Origin: Chitinophaga sp. XS-30
GTDB taxonomy: Bacteria; Bacteroidota; Bacteroidia; Chitinophagales; Chitinophagaceae
Assembly (NCBI RefSeq): GCF_008086345.1
Contig: NZ_CP043006.1
Location: forward strand, 1,920,032 to 1,984,031
Length of the DNA: 64,000 bases
Reading direction: 5' to 3'
Shown here: positions 34,587 through 43,819 of the stretch, piece by piece
How positions within the stretch are numbered: position 1 is the first letter of the stretch
Layout: each line of letters opens with the position of its first letter
The notes under the pieces: generated by a model
What the model saw: the letters and a program-made list of their open reading frames with translations, nothing else
Database searches by the model: none
Told to the model about the DNA's origin: nothing
Position numbers and translations under genes: made by a program

Positions 34587-36619
34587 TGCTGGTGATGCTG
34601 ATGCTTTTAAGCGGATCGCTGCATGCCCAGGAGGAGGAGGAAAGCTCCATCCCGCTGGAACTGCTGGGAGAACAGGAAAATGAGCTTCCCGAAGAGGATG
34701 AACAGACGCAAACACTGGAGGCATACTCCCGCAGGAAACTGAACCTGAATACTGCGGATGCTCCCGCACTGCATGCGCTTGGCCTGATGGGTGCCCTGCA
34801 GGTCTCGCAGTTCCTGGTTTACCGGAAAACACTGGGCGCACTGTTGAGTATCTATGAATTGCAGGCAGTCCCGGGGTTTGATCTTCCGCTGATCAGGAGA
34901 TTGCTGCCATTTATTACGGCAGGTGCGGGGCTGGAGCCTTATTACACCTGGAAAGACTACGCGCGAAGAGGGCGGCATGTCGTGTTACTGCGGTATGCCC
35001 GACCCCTGGAATTAGCCAGGGGATATCATCACCGGGACAGCCTCGGTGCGTATTACAATGGCAGTCCCGACAAGATCATGCTGCGCTACCGTTATCAGCT
35101 GACCCGTTACGCCAGTTGGGGCCTGGTTATGGAGAAAGATGCGGGAGAGCAGTTTTTCAAGGGTGCACAGCGCAAAGGGTTCGATCACTACGGTTATCAC
35201 GTTTTCCTGCAACAGATCGGGAAGATCAAAGCACTGGCTATTGGTGACTTTTCGGTAAATATCGGGCAGGGCCTTGTGCAATGGCATGGCCTCGCATTCG
35301 GTAAAAGTGCCGCTGTGATGCAGGTAAAACGGCAGGGAGCAGTGCTTCGGCCCTATGCTTCGGCAGGCGAATTCTTCTTTTATCGCGGCGCGGGTATCAC
35401 CATGCGGCAGGGGCGTTGGGAACTGACCGCTTTTGGCTCCCGCAGGAGCCTGGATGCACGCAGCCCGGGAGATTCAACTGCCGATGCTTACAGCGGATCG
35501 CTCGTCAGTTCGGGTTATCACAGAACAGCGTCGGAATTGGCATTGCGGGGAAACGTGCTGCAACATAGCGCCGGAAGCGTGCTGAAGTGGGAACACGAAA
35601 GCGGGCACATTGCAGTGAATGTACTGGCGCACCGTTTCTCAAAAGCACTGCGGAAAGGCGATGAGTTATACCGGGTATTCGGGTTTGAAGGGAATGATTA
35701 TCTCAATGCCGGTGTGGACCATGCATTTGGCTGGCGTAACCTTCATTTCTTCGGGGAAGCGGCGGTGGATAAAAAGGGAGCATATGCGATATTGCAGGGA
35801 ATGCTGGCTTCCCTGGCGCATGGAGCGGATATTGCATTGGTGTACCGTTATGAAAGCCCTGCTTATCAAACGCTCTATGGCAACGCCTTCGGTGAAAGCG
35901 CTACGGTTTCCAATGAAGCAGGCCTTTACTCGGCATTGTTGCTGAAGTGGGGAGCACGCTGGGAACTATCCGCATATGCGGACCTCTTCCGTTTTCCATG
36001 GCTGAAATACAGGATCAGCAGCCCATCTGACGGATACGATCTGCTATTGGCGCTCGCCTGGCGGCCGGATAAAACAACGGAGCTGACCGCACAGTATCGC
36101 TACGACCACAAACCGCAAAATGCTTCGGGACATTCCCTGCCGCAACATTATGTGACGATGCTGCAACGGCAGCAACTGCGCTGTCAGGCAAGCGTACAGC
36201 TAACACCCTGGCTAAGCTGGAAATGCCGGGTAGTGTCAGGCCTGTACCGGAATGAAGATCCCGGTACAGGCGCCGGTGGAACGGCAAGGGAAGCATGGCT
36301 GGTACACCAGCAATGGAAGGCAAAATTGAAACGCGCCTGGCGGTTCTCCGCGGGGCATACCTGGTTCGATACCGCGGAAGGCGATGGTCTTTTTCTTTCG
36401 GGTCAGGGCTTTCCGGGAGACAATTCGCTGTTGCGCCTCTCCGGCAGGGGCTGGTCTGTACAGGCACAGGCACAATACCGTTTCTCCCGCGCCTTTTCGC
36501 TGTGGTGCCGTTGGCAGCAGGCGGTGCATCCCGGGGCTGCGGGGATCGGCTCCGGCTGGGATGCTATTGACGGGAGCAAGCGCAGCAGCCTGCAATTCCA
36601 GCTGCAGTGGGAGCATTGA
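34571..36619 (+). CDS. Helix-hairpin-helix (ComEA-like) outer-membrane protein
   Basis: The 682-residue protein has a signal peptide (1-20, ending GSLHAQ), a very acidic segment (21-50), then a double helix-hairpin-helix domain at about 56-115 (KLNLNTADAPALHALGLMG and IYELQAVPGFDLPLIRRLL) like the DNA-binding domain of ComEA, and a C-terminal region of about 560 residues rich in alternating beta strands ending LQFQLQWEH. The predicted topology is an outer-membrane barrel with a periplasmic HhH domain. The ATG at 34571 overlaps the preceding gene by 16 bp; an ATG at 34586 (TGATG) is an alternative. DNA binding is inferred from the fold only. Confidence 0.75.
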   Translation: MGKGLMLVMLMLLSGSLHAQEEEESSIPLELLGEQENELPEEDEQTQTLEAYSRRKLNLNTADAPALHALGLMGALQVSQFLVYRKTLGALLSIYELQAVPGFDLPLIRRLLPFITAGAGLEPYYTWKDYARRGRHVVLLRYARPLELARGYHHRDSLGAYYNGSPDKIMLRYRYQLTRYASWGLVMEKDAGEQFFKGAQRKGFDHYGYHVFLQQIGKIKALAIGDFSVNIGQGLVQWHGLAFGKSAAVMQVKRQGAVLRPYASAGEFFFYRGAGITMRQGRWELTAFGSRRSLDARSPGDSTADAYSGSLVSSGYHRTASELALRGNVLQHSAGSVLKWEHESGHIAVNVLAHRFSKALRKGDELYRVFGFEGNDYLNAGVDHAFGWRNLHFFGEAAVDKKGAYAILQGMLASLAHGADIALVYRYESPAYQTLYGNAFGESATVSNEAGLYSALLLKWGARWELSAYADLFRFPWLKYRISSPSDGYDLLLALAWRPDKTTELTAQYRYDHKPQNASGHSLPQHYVTMLQRQQLRCQASVQLTPWLSWKCRVVSGLYRNEDPGTGAGGTAREAWLVHQQWKAKLKRAWRFSAGHTWFDTAEGDGLFLSGQGFPGDNSLLRLSGRGWSVQAQAQYRFSRAFSLWCRWQQAVHPGAAGIGSGWDAIDGSKRSSLQFQLQWEH

Positions 36620-36629
36620 GCTGAACAGA

Positions 36630-36735
36630 AGCCAACGCAAGCCAGCCCAGCACAACCAACCCAACACAACGCAACCCAACCCACACGACCCAGCACAACC
36701 CAGCAAAAGCCAACCCAACACAACCCAACCCACAA
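36630..36735. repeat. CA-rich degenerate tandem repeat
   Basis: Just after the helix-hairpin-helix gene comes about 105 bp of degenerate CAACCCAACA/CCCAGCACAA-type units of roughly 5 or 10 bp, almost free of T on the plus strand. Such strand-biased simple repeats can slip during replication. The rest of 36736-36960 holds no gene that I can support. Confidence 0.75.
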
Positions 36736-36966
36736 GTAAACGGTATCCCCCATCTTGATAGCCGCGGCTTCTTTGCTACGCAGGCGGAGGCGCTTTGCCC
36801 CTGAAACCCTTTATGGCAGATATTCTTGCAGCAGTTTTTTTCGCATTTTGGGCAAGCAAGCTGATGGGTCGGGCGAAAAAAATATTTTACGAAGTTATCT
36901 AGTTGGAAATCACCCAAATAGCGATCGAAAGAAGTGTGTTTTTAACAAAACATTAACCAGATTTTT

Positions 36967-37000
36967 TTTGTGAAATAAAAAAAATGCTAACTTACATTAG
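36967..37000 (+). promoter_or_regulatory. Candidate promoter for the second susC/D pair
   Basis: TTTG (36967-36970) and TACATTAG (36993-37000, one mismatch to TAnnTTTG) are 22 bp apart, close to the Bacteroidota -33/-7 layout. Transcription from here would give a leader of about 450 nt before the ATG at 37463. Confidence 0.35.
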
Positions 37001-37002
37001 AC

Positions 37003-37453
37003 ATCCAAAATCAGCGAACAAATAAAAATCCAAAATCTGAAGGAGATAAGGTCATTTGAAAAGCCCTTATTCTACTCAAGTATCAACATCTAAATCGAAG
37101 TTTAACCAGACCGCATGTATCAGATTACAACAAAGATTTAAGCAAAACAAAGGAACCCGTGGTAAAAGATCTGCCATTCTTCTACCCTGTCCATTATTTT
37201 TTCAAGACGAAGTAACCCGGAAATAAACGTTAGAAGTTAACTGTTTAAAGGGAGGACGTTTGCATTCAATTCAGCACCGAACGCTAAAACCCGTAATAAC
37301 TGCATTGAACATAGTGCCGATCACGCTGCTATTCCCTTGAACATACGCGTATCAACATCTGAATCTAAACCTAAACCCGCTTTATGACTTGACAAAAGAC
37401 ATCTGAACCAGTTTCCGCCAATTTTACTAGTTGTTTATCATCCAAAATCTGAA
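37003..37453 (+). repeat. Repeat-rich leader of the second susC gene
   Basis: ATCCAAAATC followed by (T/A)G occurs at 37003, 37028 and 37440. TATCAACATCT(A/G)AATC occurs at 37081 and again near 37350, the second followed by further CTAAACC units to 37377. The region is AT-rich, holds no gene, and lies between the candidate promoter and the start codon. Similar ATCTAAAyC motifs precede susC at 3678 and the amidohydrolase at 23794. Confidence 0.6.
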
Positions 37454-37462
37454 CTTTTTTTT

Positions 37463-40400
37463 ATGAAAAAAGCTTTGCTGTTTTTCACCATGCTTATGGT
37501 GAGTGTCAGTCTGGTGGTTGCACAGCAACGCCAGGTGACGGGTAAGGTGGTAGGAGACGACGGGTCTCCGGTTGCATTTGCCACTATACAGGTCAAAGGC
37601 ACTACTTCGGGAACCACCGCTGACCAACAAGGAAATTTCTCCCTTTCCATTTCAGGGAATGACGTAGTGCTCATTATCCGTAGCGTTGGATTTCTGCAAC
37701 GGGAAATCCCTCTGAGCACACAAAATACGCTGAGTGTTACCCTCGCTTCCGATGCAAAAAGTTTGCAGGAAGTGGTCGTAACAGCCCTGGGCGTAAGCCG
37801 CGCGAAGAAATCCCTGGGTTACGCCGTGCAGGAGATCAAATCGGACAAGATCACGCAAACGAAGCAGGTGGACCTCAACACCGCCATCGCCGGCAAGGTA
37901 GCCGGCGTACAGTTGCGCGGAGGCTCCGGCGCTAAATTCGGCACCACCCAGATCCGTCTGCGGGGGGTGAACAACCTGACCGGCGGTAACCCGATTTACA
38001 TCGTTGATGGCGTGATCACACCGGCTACTTCCATCAACCCGGACGATGTAGCTTCGCTCACCGTACTGAAAGGGCCTGCAGCTACCGCATTGTATGGGCA
38101 GCGCGCATCGGAAGGCGCTGTGGTGATCTCCACCAAACGTTCCGGCGGCTCGGGCATCGGGGTAACACTGAACCACACCACCACTTTCGAACGGGTGTAT
38201 GTGTTGCCGGAATATCAGAATGAGTACGGCGGCGGCAGCTCCCAGGAATGGAACACCTTCACCTACAACCCCGCGCTGCACGATCCCGCATTCCAGGTGC
38301 TGGATGGCGCAAACTATTACAATTACGAAGTGGACGAAAGCTGGGGACCAAGACTGGATGGCACGATGCACGCTCCCTGGTATGCATGGGACCCCACAGT
38401 TGGCGCCGATTTCGGCAAACTGAAACCATTTGTAGCGCAGAAGAATAACGTGCGGGACTATTTTGAGACCGGCGTTGCCAACAACACCACCGTATCATTC
38501 AGCAAGAACGGCGAAGGCTATAACAACCGTTTCTCCTTCACCAATCTCACCCGTACCGGCGTTATTCCCAATTCCAAACAACAGAAGAACTGGGTCACCT
38601 ATAACGGCTCCCTCGACCTGGCGCAGAACCTGCAGGTATCCACCAACGTAAACTACGTGTATGAATACGGGTTCAACATCCCGCGGGAAGGATACGGCAC
38701 GCAAACTGCCGGCTCTTTCAACCAATGGTTCCACCGCAACATCGAAACGGATAAACTGAAGGAATATTACAAACGTTCTGATGGCAGTTTCCGCAGCTGG
38801 AACATCACCTCGCCGACCAATCCAACGCCGAAGTACTGGGACAATCCCTATACTGAAGCGTATGAGAACGTTCGCCATAATTACGAGCAGACCGTATTCG
38901 GCAATATGACGCTCTCCTACAGCTTCCTCAACGGATTCAAAGCTTCCGTGATCGGCCGGGGCACCTTTATAAATTCCAATAGCGACAACCGCGTTGCTTC
39001 CTTTACGCTCAGTCCCGCTTCCTTCAGTACGAATGAAGATAAACGGACCGAAACCAGCTATCTCGGCTCGCTGGAGTATGGCCGGACTTTCAGCGATTTC
39101 ACTTTCCGTGCTGCGGTGTACGGCGAGGTCAACAAACGGAAACGTTACCTGGTAACAGCGGCAACGGCAGGCGGCTTCATTGTTCCCAATGTTTATAATG
39201 TCAGCAATTCGCTCAACGAAAAAGTGGCTACCAACTTCATGTCCAACCGCCAGATCAACAGCCTGTACGGCTACGTATCTGCCGGATACCGGGATATGCT
39301 GTTCCTGGACGTATCTGTCCGGAATGATATCTCTTCCACTTTGCCGGACCATAACAATTCCTATGTGTACGGCAGCGTTTCCGGTGCATTTGTTTTCACG
39401 GAGTTGTTCAGCGAGCGGAATGTGCTGAGCTTCGGCAAGCTGCGTGCTTCCGTGGCCCGCGTAGGTTCCGATGTGGACCCCTACAATGTGTATGAAACAT
39501 TCCCCCTCGGCACCAACTTTCCAAAGTCCGTAGGTTCCGCTACCGTTACCTACGCCCGCCAGAATGTGCCGGATATCCGGCCCAATGATAACCTGAAGCC
39601 CGCATTGTCTACCAGCTACGAAATAGGCGCCGAACTGCAGTTTTTCAACAACCGCGCAAGGCTGGATGCCAACTATTTCTACCGCCGCAATGTGGATCAG
39701 ATCGTGAATATCTCTTTGCCCAACTCTTCCGGTTACTCGGGACAGGTGATCAATGCCGGTGAAATGACCAACAAGGGATGGGAGTTTTCCATCGGCGCTA
39801 CGCCAGTGAGAACAAGCGACTTTAACTGGGATATCGATATCAATTTTGCTTTTTTCAAGAACAAGGTGGTTTCTCTTTACGGAGATATCAATAACCTGCA
39901 GGTGGCGCTGGACGGCTCCGCACTGTCATTCGGTTTCGTAGGCTCTCCCCGTGTTTCTCTCAATGCCATGAAAGGGCAGTCGTACGGCCTGATCATCGGC
40001 GGCGGATTCCAGCGCGATTCTGCTACGCAGAAGATACTGGTGGATGATGACGGATATCCGCTCATGACCAATACGAAGGAGCTGGGGTATGTAACACCGG
40101 ATATCACCGGCGGCGTTTCTTCCGGTATCACCTACAAGAATTTCTTCCTGAATTTTGCGATGGACTTCCAGAAAGGCGGCCGTTTCGTTTCCATTACCAA
40201 AATGTTCAACGCCGGCTCCGGTCTCAGTGCGGAAACGGTTGGTAATAACGACAAAGGTATTCCTAAACGCAATGCCATTGATGATGGCGGCGGTATCAGG
40301 CTCGATGCGATCAATGTAAATACGGGCAAGCAGAATGAAGTGTATGCGGATACGAAAGATCTGTATGAATCGTATTTATTCTCCCTCTGGGAAAACTGGA

Positions 40401-40639
40401 CCTACGATGCCTCTTATGTAAAGCTTCGGGAGCTGTCCATCGGCTATTCACTGCCTGACCGCCTCTTCCAGCGCACACCCGTCAAAGGGCTCAGTGTTTC
40501 CGTGATCGGCCAGAACCTCTGGCTCATTTACAGCAAAGCCAAGGGCCTTGATCCTTCGGAACTGGAAACGTCATGGCTGGAAGGTGGCCAGTTGCCCGGC
40601 ACCCGTTCCATCGGCTTTAACGTAAAAGTCAATTTCTAA
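37463..40639 (+). CDS. SusC/RagA TonB-linked outer membrane transporter, no STN domain
   Basis: The 1058-residue transporter has a signal peptide (1-20, ending LVVAQ), a carboxypeptidase-regulatory-like domain directly after it (about 24-95, VTGKVVGDDGSPVAFATIQV), the TonB-box/plug start LQEVVVTALGVSRAKKSLGY, plug and a barrel ending FNVKVNF. It lacks STN, so it does not signal through a FecR/sigma pair, and none is adjacent. The family signature IRLRGVNNLTGGNPIYIVDG is clear. The SusD-like gene follows after 19 bp. No enzyme gene is attached, so the ligand, whether glycan, peptide or other, is open. Confidence 0.95.
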   Translation: MKKALLFFTMLMVSVSLVVAQQRQVTGKVVGDDGSPVAFATIQVKGTTSGTTADQQGNFSLSISGNDVVLIIRSVGFLQREIPLSTQNTLSVTLASDAKSLQEVVVTALGVSRAKKSLGYAVQEIKSDKITQTKQVDLNTAIAGKVAGVQLRGGSGAKFGTTQIRLRGVNNLTGGNPIYIVDGVITPATSINPDDVASLTVLKGPAATALYGQRASEGAVVISTKRSGGSGIGVTLNHTTTFERVYVLPEYQNEYGGGSSQEWNTFTYNPALHDPAFQVLDGANYYNYEVDESWGPRLDGTMHAPWYAWDPTVGADFGKLKPFVAQKNNVRDYFETGVANNTTVSFSKNGEGYNNRFSFTNLTRTGVIPNSKQQKNWVTYNGSLDLAQNLQVSTNVNYVYEYGFNIPREGYGTQTAGSFNQWFHRNIETDKLKEYYKRSDGSFRSWNITSPTNPTPKYWDNPYTEAYENVRHNYEQTVFGNMTLSYSFLNGFKASVIGRGTFINSNSDNRVASFTLSPASFSTNEDKRTETSYLGSLEYGRTFSDFTFRAAVYGEVNKRKRYLVTAATAGGFIVPNVYNVSNSLNEKVATNFMSNRQINSLYGYVSAGYRDMLFLDVSVRNDISSTLPDHNNSYVYGSVSGAFVFTELFSERNVLSFGKLRASVARVGSDVDPYNVYETFPLGTNFPKSVGSATVTYARQNVPDIRPNDNLKPALSTSYEIGAELQFFNNRARLDANYFYRRNVDQIVNISLPNSSGYSGQVINAGEMTNKGWEFSIGATPVRTSDFNWDIDINFAFFKNKVVSLYGDINNLQVALDGSALSFGFVGSPRVSLNAMKGQSYGLIIGGGFQRDSATQKILVDDDGYPLMTNTKELGYVTPDITGGVSSGITYKNFFLNFAMDFQKGGRFVSITKMFNAGSGLSAETVGNNDKGIPKRNAIDDGGGIRLDAINVNTGKQNEVYADTKDLYESYLFSLWENWTYDASYVKLRELSIGYSLPDRLFQRTPVKGLSVSVIGQNLWLIYSKAKGLDPSELETSWLEGGQLPGTRSIGFNVKVNF

Positions 40640-40658
40640 CATCAAAACCGGACTAAAG

Positions 40659-42140
40659 ATGAAATTCATCAGCTTGAAATATACAATATCGGCGGGGATG
40701 CTGGGAATGATCATGGCATCAGCCGTTTCCTGTAAAAAGGATTTCGGGGATATGAACGTCAATCCCAATACACCGGCACAGCCGAGTACCAAATTCCTCT
40801 TCGGCAGCGCCGTAGTGGGCCTGGCCGGTGTGCCGAATGCCGCGGGCGGCGTGCTGTATGTGCAGCATCTGGCGGAATTTATCTATAATAACGAATCCCG
40901 TTACTTCAACCGGGAATACAGTTATAACGCCATATACACCGGAGCATTGATGGACCTGACGCGTATCATCGAACTGAATACGGACCCGGACACAAAGGAT
41001 ACCAAGGAAGTGACGGACAACAGTCCGAATGAGAACCAGCTCGGCCATGCCAGGACGTTAAGGGCTTTCCTGATGCTGCATATGACGGACCGATGGGGCG
41101 CCATTCCATATACAGAAGCGCTGAAAGGCACGGAGAATATCAAACCGAAGTTCGATGATCAGCAGTCGATATACGCGGATATCCTGAAAGAGTTGAAAGA
41201 GGCTTCCGCGCAGATCACCACGGCTATGCCCAACGATCCGCTGTTCGATGGCAACTGGCAGCGCTGGAAAAAATGGGCCAATACGTTACGTGCGATTGCC
41301 GCGCTGCGTATATCCGGAACGGAAGATGCCGCTGCGGGGCAGGCTGCTTTTCAGGAAGCCGTGGCTGCCGGCCTGATGACGGGTATTGAGGATGATGCGG
41401 CCTACAGTTATCAGGCTACGCAGGCTTTCGAGAGCCCCTGGTTCACCAATTACAGAAGCCGGTACGACTATGGCGTCAGCGAAACATTCGTTGATAAACT
41501 GACCACGCTGGCCGATCCCCGCTTGCCCATTTTTGCGCGGCCTCCGGCCAATGCCCCCGGCACCTACAGAGGGGTGCCCTATGGCAGGAATGCCCAATAT
41601 TCCACTTCGGCCTACAGCCTGATCGGTACCACGCCGGCCAGGCAGGCTTTCCCGAGTGTGCTGACATCCTACGCCCAGGTCTGCTTCACCATGGCGGAAG
41701 CGGCCCTCATCGGATGGATACCCGGTGGCGATGCGGAAATGATCAGCTGGTACAACCGGGGGATCACCGCTTCCATGAAAAAATGGAACGGGCTGGCCGG
41801 CACCACTGTGGCAGCAGCGGATACCACCGTGTATCCCGTATCACCGGAGGTGGTGCTGTTACCGGCCCAAACGGCTGCCCAAAAGCTGGAGCGCATCCAG
41901 ACCCAGAAATGGATCAATTTCTTCCTGGGCAACGGTTATGAAGCCTGGGCGGAATGGCGGAGAACAGGCTATCCCGTACTGCAGCCCGCTCCCGATGCAG
42001 TGAATGTTGGCGGGCAGATACCCCGCAGGCAATGTTATATCAGCACCGAACGTGATCTCAATACCGAAAATTACAAGGCCGTTGTTGCCGAACAGGGGCC
42101 GGACGAATTATCCACCAGGGTCTGGTGGGACAGGCCTTAA
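40659..42140 (+). CDS. SusD-like substrate-binding lipoprotein
   Basis: The 493-residue lipoprotein has a signal ending SAVSC, with the lipidated Cys near 25, followed by KKDFGDMNVNPNTP, typical of the SusD-like group with DUF-type (SusD_2) architecture. The helical TPR-like core includes LGHARTLRAFLMLHMTDRWG and FPSVLTSYAQVCFTMAEAAL, and the C-terminal part carries QKWINFFLGNGYEAWAEWRR. It pairs with the SusC upstream. The group is often seen with transporters for substrates other than long glycans. Confidence 0.92.
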   Translation: MKFISLKYTISAGMLGMIMASAVSCKKDFGDMNVNPNTPAQPSTKFLFGSAVVGLAGVPNAAGGVLYVQHLAEFIYNNESRYFNREYSYNAIYTGALMDLTRIIELNTDPDTKDTKEVTDNSPNENQLGHARTLRAFLMLHMTDRWGAIPYTEALKGTENIKPKFDDQQSIYADILKELKEASAQITTAMPNDPLFDGNWQRWKKWANTLRAIAALRISGTEDAAAGQAAFQEAVAAGLMTGIEDDAAYSYQATQAFESPWFTNYRSRYDYGVSETFVDKLTTLADPRLPIFARPPANAPGTYRGVPYGRNAQYSTSAYSLIGTTPARQAFPSVLTSYAQVCFTMAEAALIGWIPGGDAEMISWYNRGITASMKKWNGLAGTTVAAADTTVYPVSPEVVLLPAQTAAQKLERIQTQKWINFFLGNGYEAWAEWRRTGYPVLQPAPDAVNVGGQIPRRQCYISTERDLNTENYKAVVAEQGPDELSTRVWWDRP

Positions 42141-42174
42141 CCCCAATCGTTTACTTTTATAGAAATTGGTAAGG

Positions 42175-42206
42175 GTCCGGCTGCTTTGTGCGCCGGACTT
42201 TTTTTT
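42175..42206 (+). terminator. Rho-independent terminator after the second susC/D pair
   Basis: GTCCGGC and GCCGGAC are exact complements around a 10-nt loop, followed by eight T. Confidence 0.85.
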
Positions 42207-42385
42207 GCCCGAAGGCCTGCAGTTTTTCGATAGCCTGTTCCTGATCACCGTTTTTTTCCTGCCGGACGCTTCCCTGTGCAGATATGCCGCCCTGATAATC
42301 AGCCTCCCCTGTACGATACGCCTTTTTTCCGCCGCCTTGTTCCGGAATAATCAAAAACAGCCCTGTAAATCCCAAAGGGGTTCTT

Positions 42386-42393
42386 TACTTTTG
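42386..42393 (+). promoter_or_regulatory. TAnnTTTG -7 promoter element for the DUF3467 gene
   Basis: TACTTTTG matches the consensus exactly and ends 4 nt before the ATG at 42398, implying a leaderless or near-leaderless mRNA. Confidence 0.5.
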
Positions 42394-42397
42394 TACC

Positions 42398-42709
42398 ATG
42401 GAAAATCAAAATGAGCAGCAGCAGCTCAATATTGAATTGAGCGAGGAAATTGCAGACGGGACCTATGCCAACCTGGCGATCATTACCCATTCCCCGTCCG
42501 AATTTGTGGTGGATTTTATTAATGTGATGCCGGGTTTGCCGAAAGCAAAGGTGAAATCCCGGATCATCCTGACGCCACAGCACGCCAAGCGCCTGATGAA
42601 AGCCATGCTGGACAATATCAAGAAATATGAATCCGCACATGGCACGATCGAGGACCAGGAGCCTGTTACCGTTCCCATGAACTTCGGTGGCCCTACTGCA
42701 CAGGCATAA
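42398..42709 (+). CDS. DUF3467 family protein
   Basis: The 103-residue cytoplasmic protein matches the small conserved DUF3467 family, with IADGTYANLAIITHSPSEFVVDF (cited in part) and RIILTPQHAKRLMKAMLDNI. The family is widespread in Bacteroidota and its function is not known. It has no signal peptide or membrane segment. The malate/lactate dehydrogenase gene follows after 9 bp, so the pair is probably an operon. Confidence 0.88.
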   Translation: MENQNEQQQLNIELSEEIADGTYANLAIITHSPSEFVVDFINVMPGLPKAKVKSRIILTPQHAKRLMKAMLDNIKKYESAHGTIEDQEPVTVPMNFGGPTAQA

Positions 42710-42718
42710 ATCAAGAGA

Positions 42719-43795
42719 ATGGAGCAAGTTTTTTCCTACGATCATTTACGCACGTTTACAGAAGAGGTTTTTATAAAGATGGGTTGTCCGGCTGACCAGG
42801 CTGCCCTGGCTGCGGCCGTTCTCGTGTCCGCCGACCTCCGGGGGATCGATTCTCACGGTGTGGCAAGGCTTTCCGGGTACATCCGGTTGTGGGAGGCAGG
42901 CCGTATCAACGCTACCCCGGATATCCGGATCGTGCATGAATCCCCCAGTACCGCGGTAGTGGACGGGGACAGCGGTCTTGGCCTGGTAGTGGCTCCTTTT
43001 GCCATGCAGGTGGCGATTGAGAAGGCCCGTACCGCCGGCACAGGTTGGGTGAGCGTCCGCAATTCCAATCACTTCGGTATCGCCGGCTATCATGCCATGA
43101 AAGCCCTGGAACACGATATGATCGGTATGGCCATGACCAATGCCAGCCCGCTTGTGGCGCCTACTTTTGCCACGGAACGCATGCTCGGTACCAATCCCAT
43201 TGCTGTGGCCATTCCGGCGGGGGAGCAACCGCCTTTTGTCGCCGATTTTGCCACCACCACCGCCGCTAACGGCAAACTGGAGATACTGCAGCGCAAACAG
43301 CAGGAAGCGCCGTTGGGATGGATACAGGATAAAGCAGGCACCCCCAGTCAGAATCCTGACGAATTGAAGAAGGGCGGGGCTTTGCTGCCGCTGGGAGGCG
43401 ACCGGGAACACGGAAGTCACAAAGGCTATTGCCTGGGTGCAATAGTTGATATATTTTCGGCCGTGCTTTCGGGGGCAAATTATGGGCCCTGGGCGCCGCC
43501 GTTCGTGAGTTTTCTGCCGCTGCCGCCCGATCCGGTGGGGAAAGGGCTGGGCCATTTCTTTGGCGCTATGCGGATAGACGCATTCCGCCCGGCTGATGAG
43601 TTCAAAGCGAATATGGATACCTGGATCAACCGTTTCCGGAACGCAGGTACCGTAGCGGGACAGGAGAAAGTGCTGATACCCGGCGATCCGGAGCGGGAAA
43701 TGGAGGCCGACCGCCTGAAAACAGGCATTCCGCTGCTTGCTCCGGTGGTAAAAGACCTGGGAGAAGTGGCCATGAAACTTAAAATCGATTTTTAA
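42719..43795 (+). CDS. Malate/L-lactate dehydrogenase-family oxidoreductase
   Basis: The 358-residue enzyme belongs to the Ldh_2 family of NAD(P)-dependent 2-hydroxyacid dehydrogenases, structurally unlike classic LDH/MDH. Key stretches are DLRGIDSHGVARLSGYI near residue 38, GWVSVRNSNHFGIAGYH, MTNASPLVAP, GTNPIAVAIPAG and DFATTTAANGKLEI, followed by HGSHKGYCLGAIVDI. Length is normal. The substrate could be malate, lactate, ureidoglycolate or a ketogluconate; context does not settle it. Aspartokinase follows after 24 bp on the same strand. Confidence 0.92.
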   Translation: MEQVFSYDHLRTFTEEVFIKMGCPADQAALAAAVLVSADLRGIDSHGVARLSGYIRLWEAGRINATPDIRIVHESPSTAVVDGDSGLGLVVAPFAMQVAIEKARTAGTGWVSVRNSNHFGIAGYHAMKALEHDMIGMAMTNASPLVAPTFATERMLGTNPIAVAIPAGEQPPFVADFATTTAANGKLEILQRKQQEAPLGWIQDKAGTPSQNPDELKKGGALLPLGGDREHGSHKGYCLGAIVDIFSAVLSGANYGPWAPPFVSFLPLPPDPVGKGLGHFFGAMRIDAFRPADEFKANMDTWINRFRNAGTVAGQEKVLIPGDPEREMEADRLKTGIPLLAPVVKDLGEVAMKLKIDF

Positions 43796-43819
43796 GCATT
43801 ATATAGATCAAAATAACAA

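Noticed and set aside
36564..36917. Cys-rich minus-strand open frame (LACPKCEKNCCKN) over the CA-rich tract
   Set aside because: The Cys pattern is suggestive of a zinc ribbon, but half of the frame reads through the simple repeat, and there is no promoter or conserved neighbour.
36985..36990. TGCTAA half-site before the second susC
   Set aside because: A single 6-bp match without a partner TTAGCA nearby; expected by chance in AT-rich DNA.
42719..43795. Linking the malate/lactate-type dehydrogenase to the uronate genes as a ketogluconate reductase
   Set aside because: It is 20 kb away and is co-transcribed with DUF3467; the family is too broad for this to be claimed.
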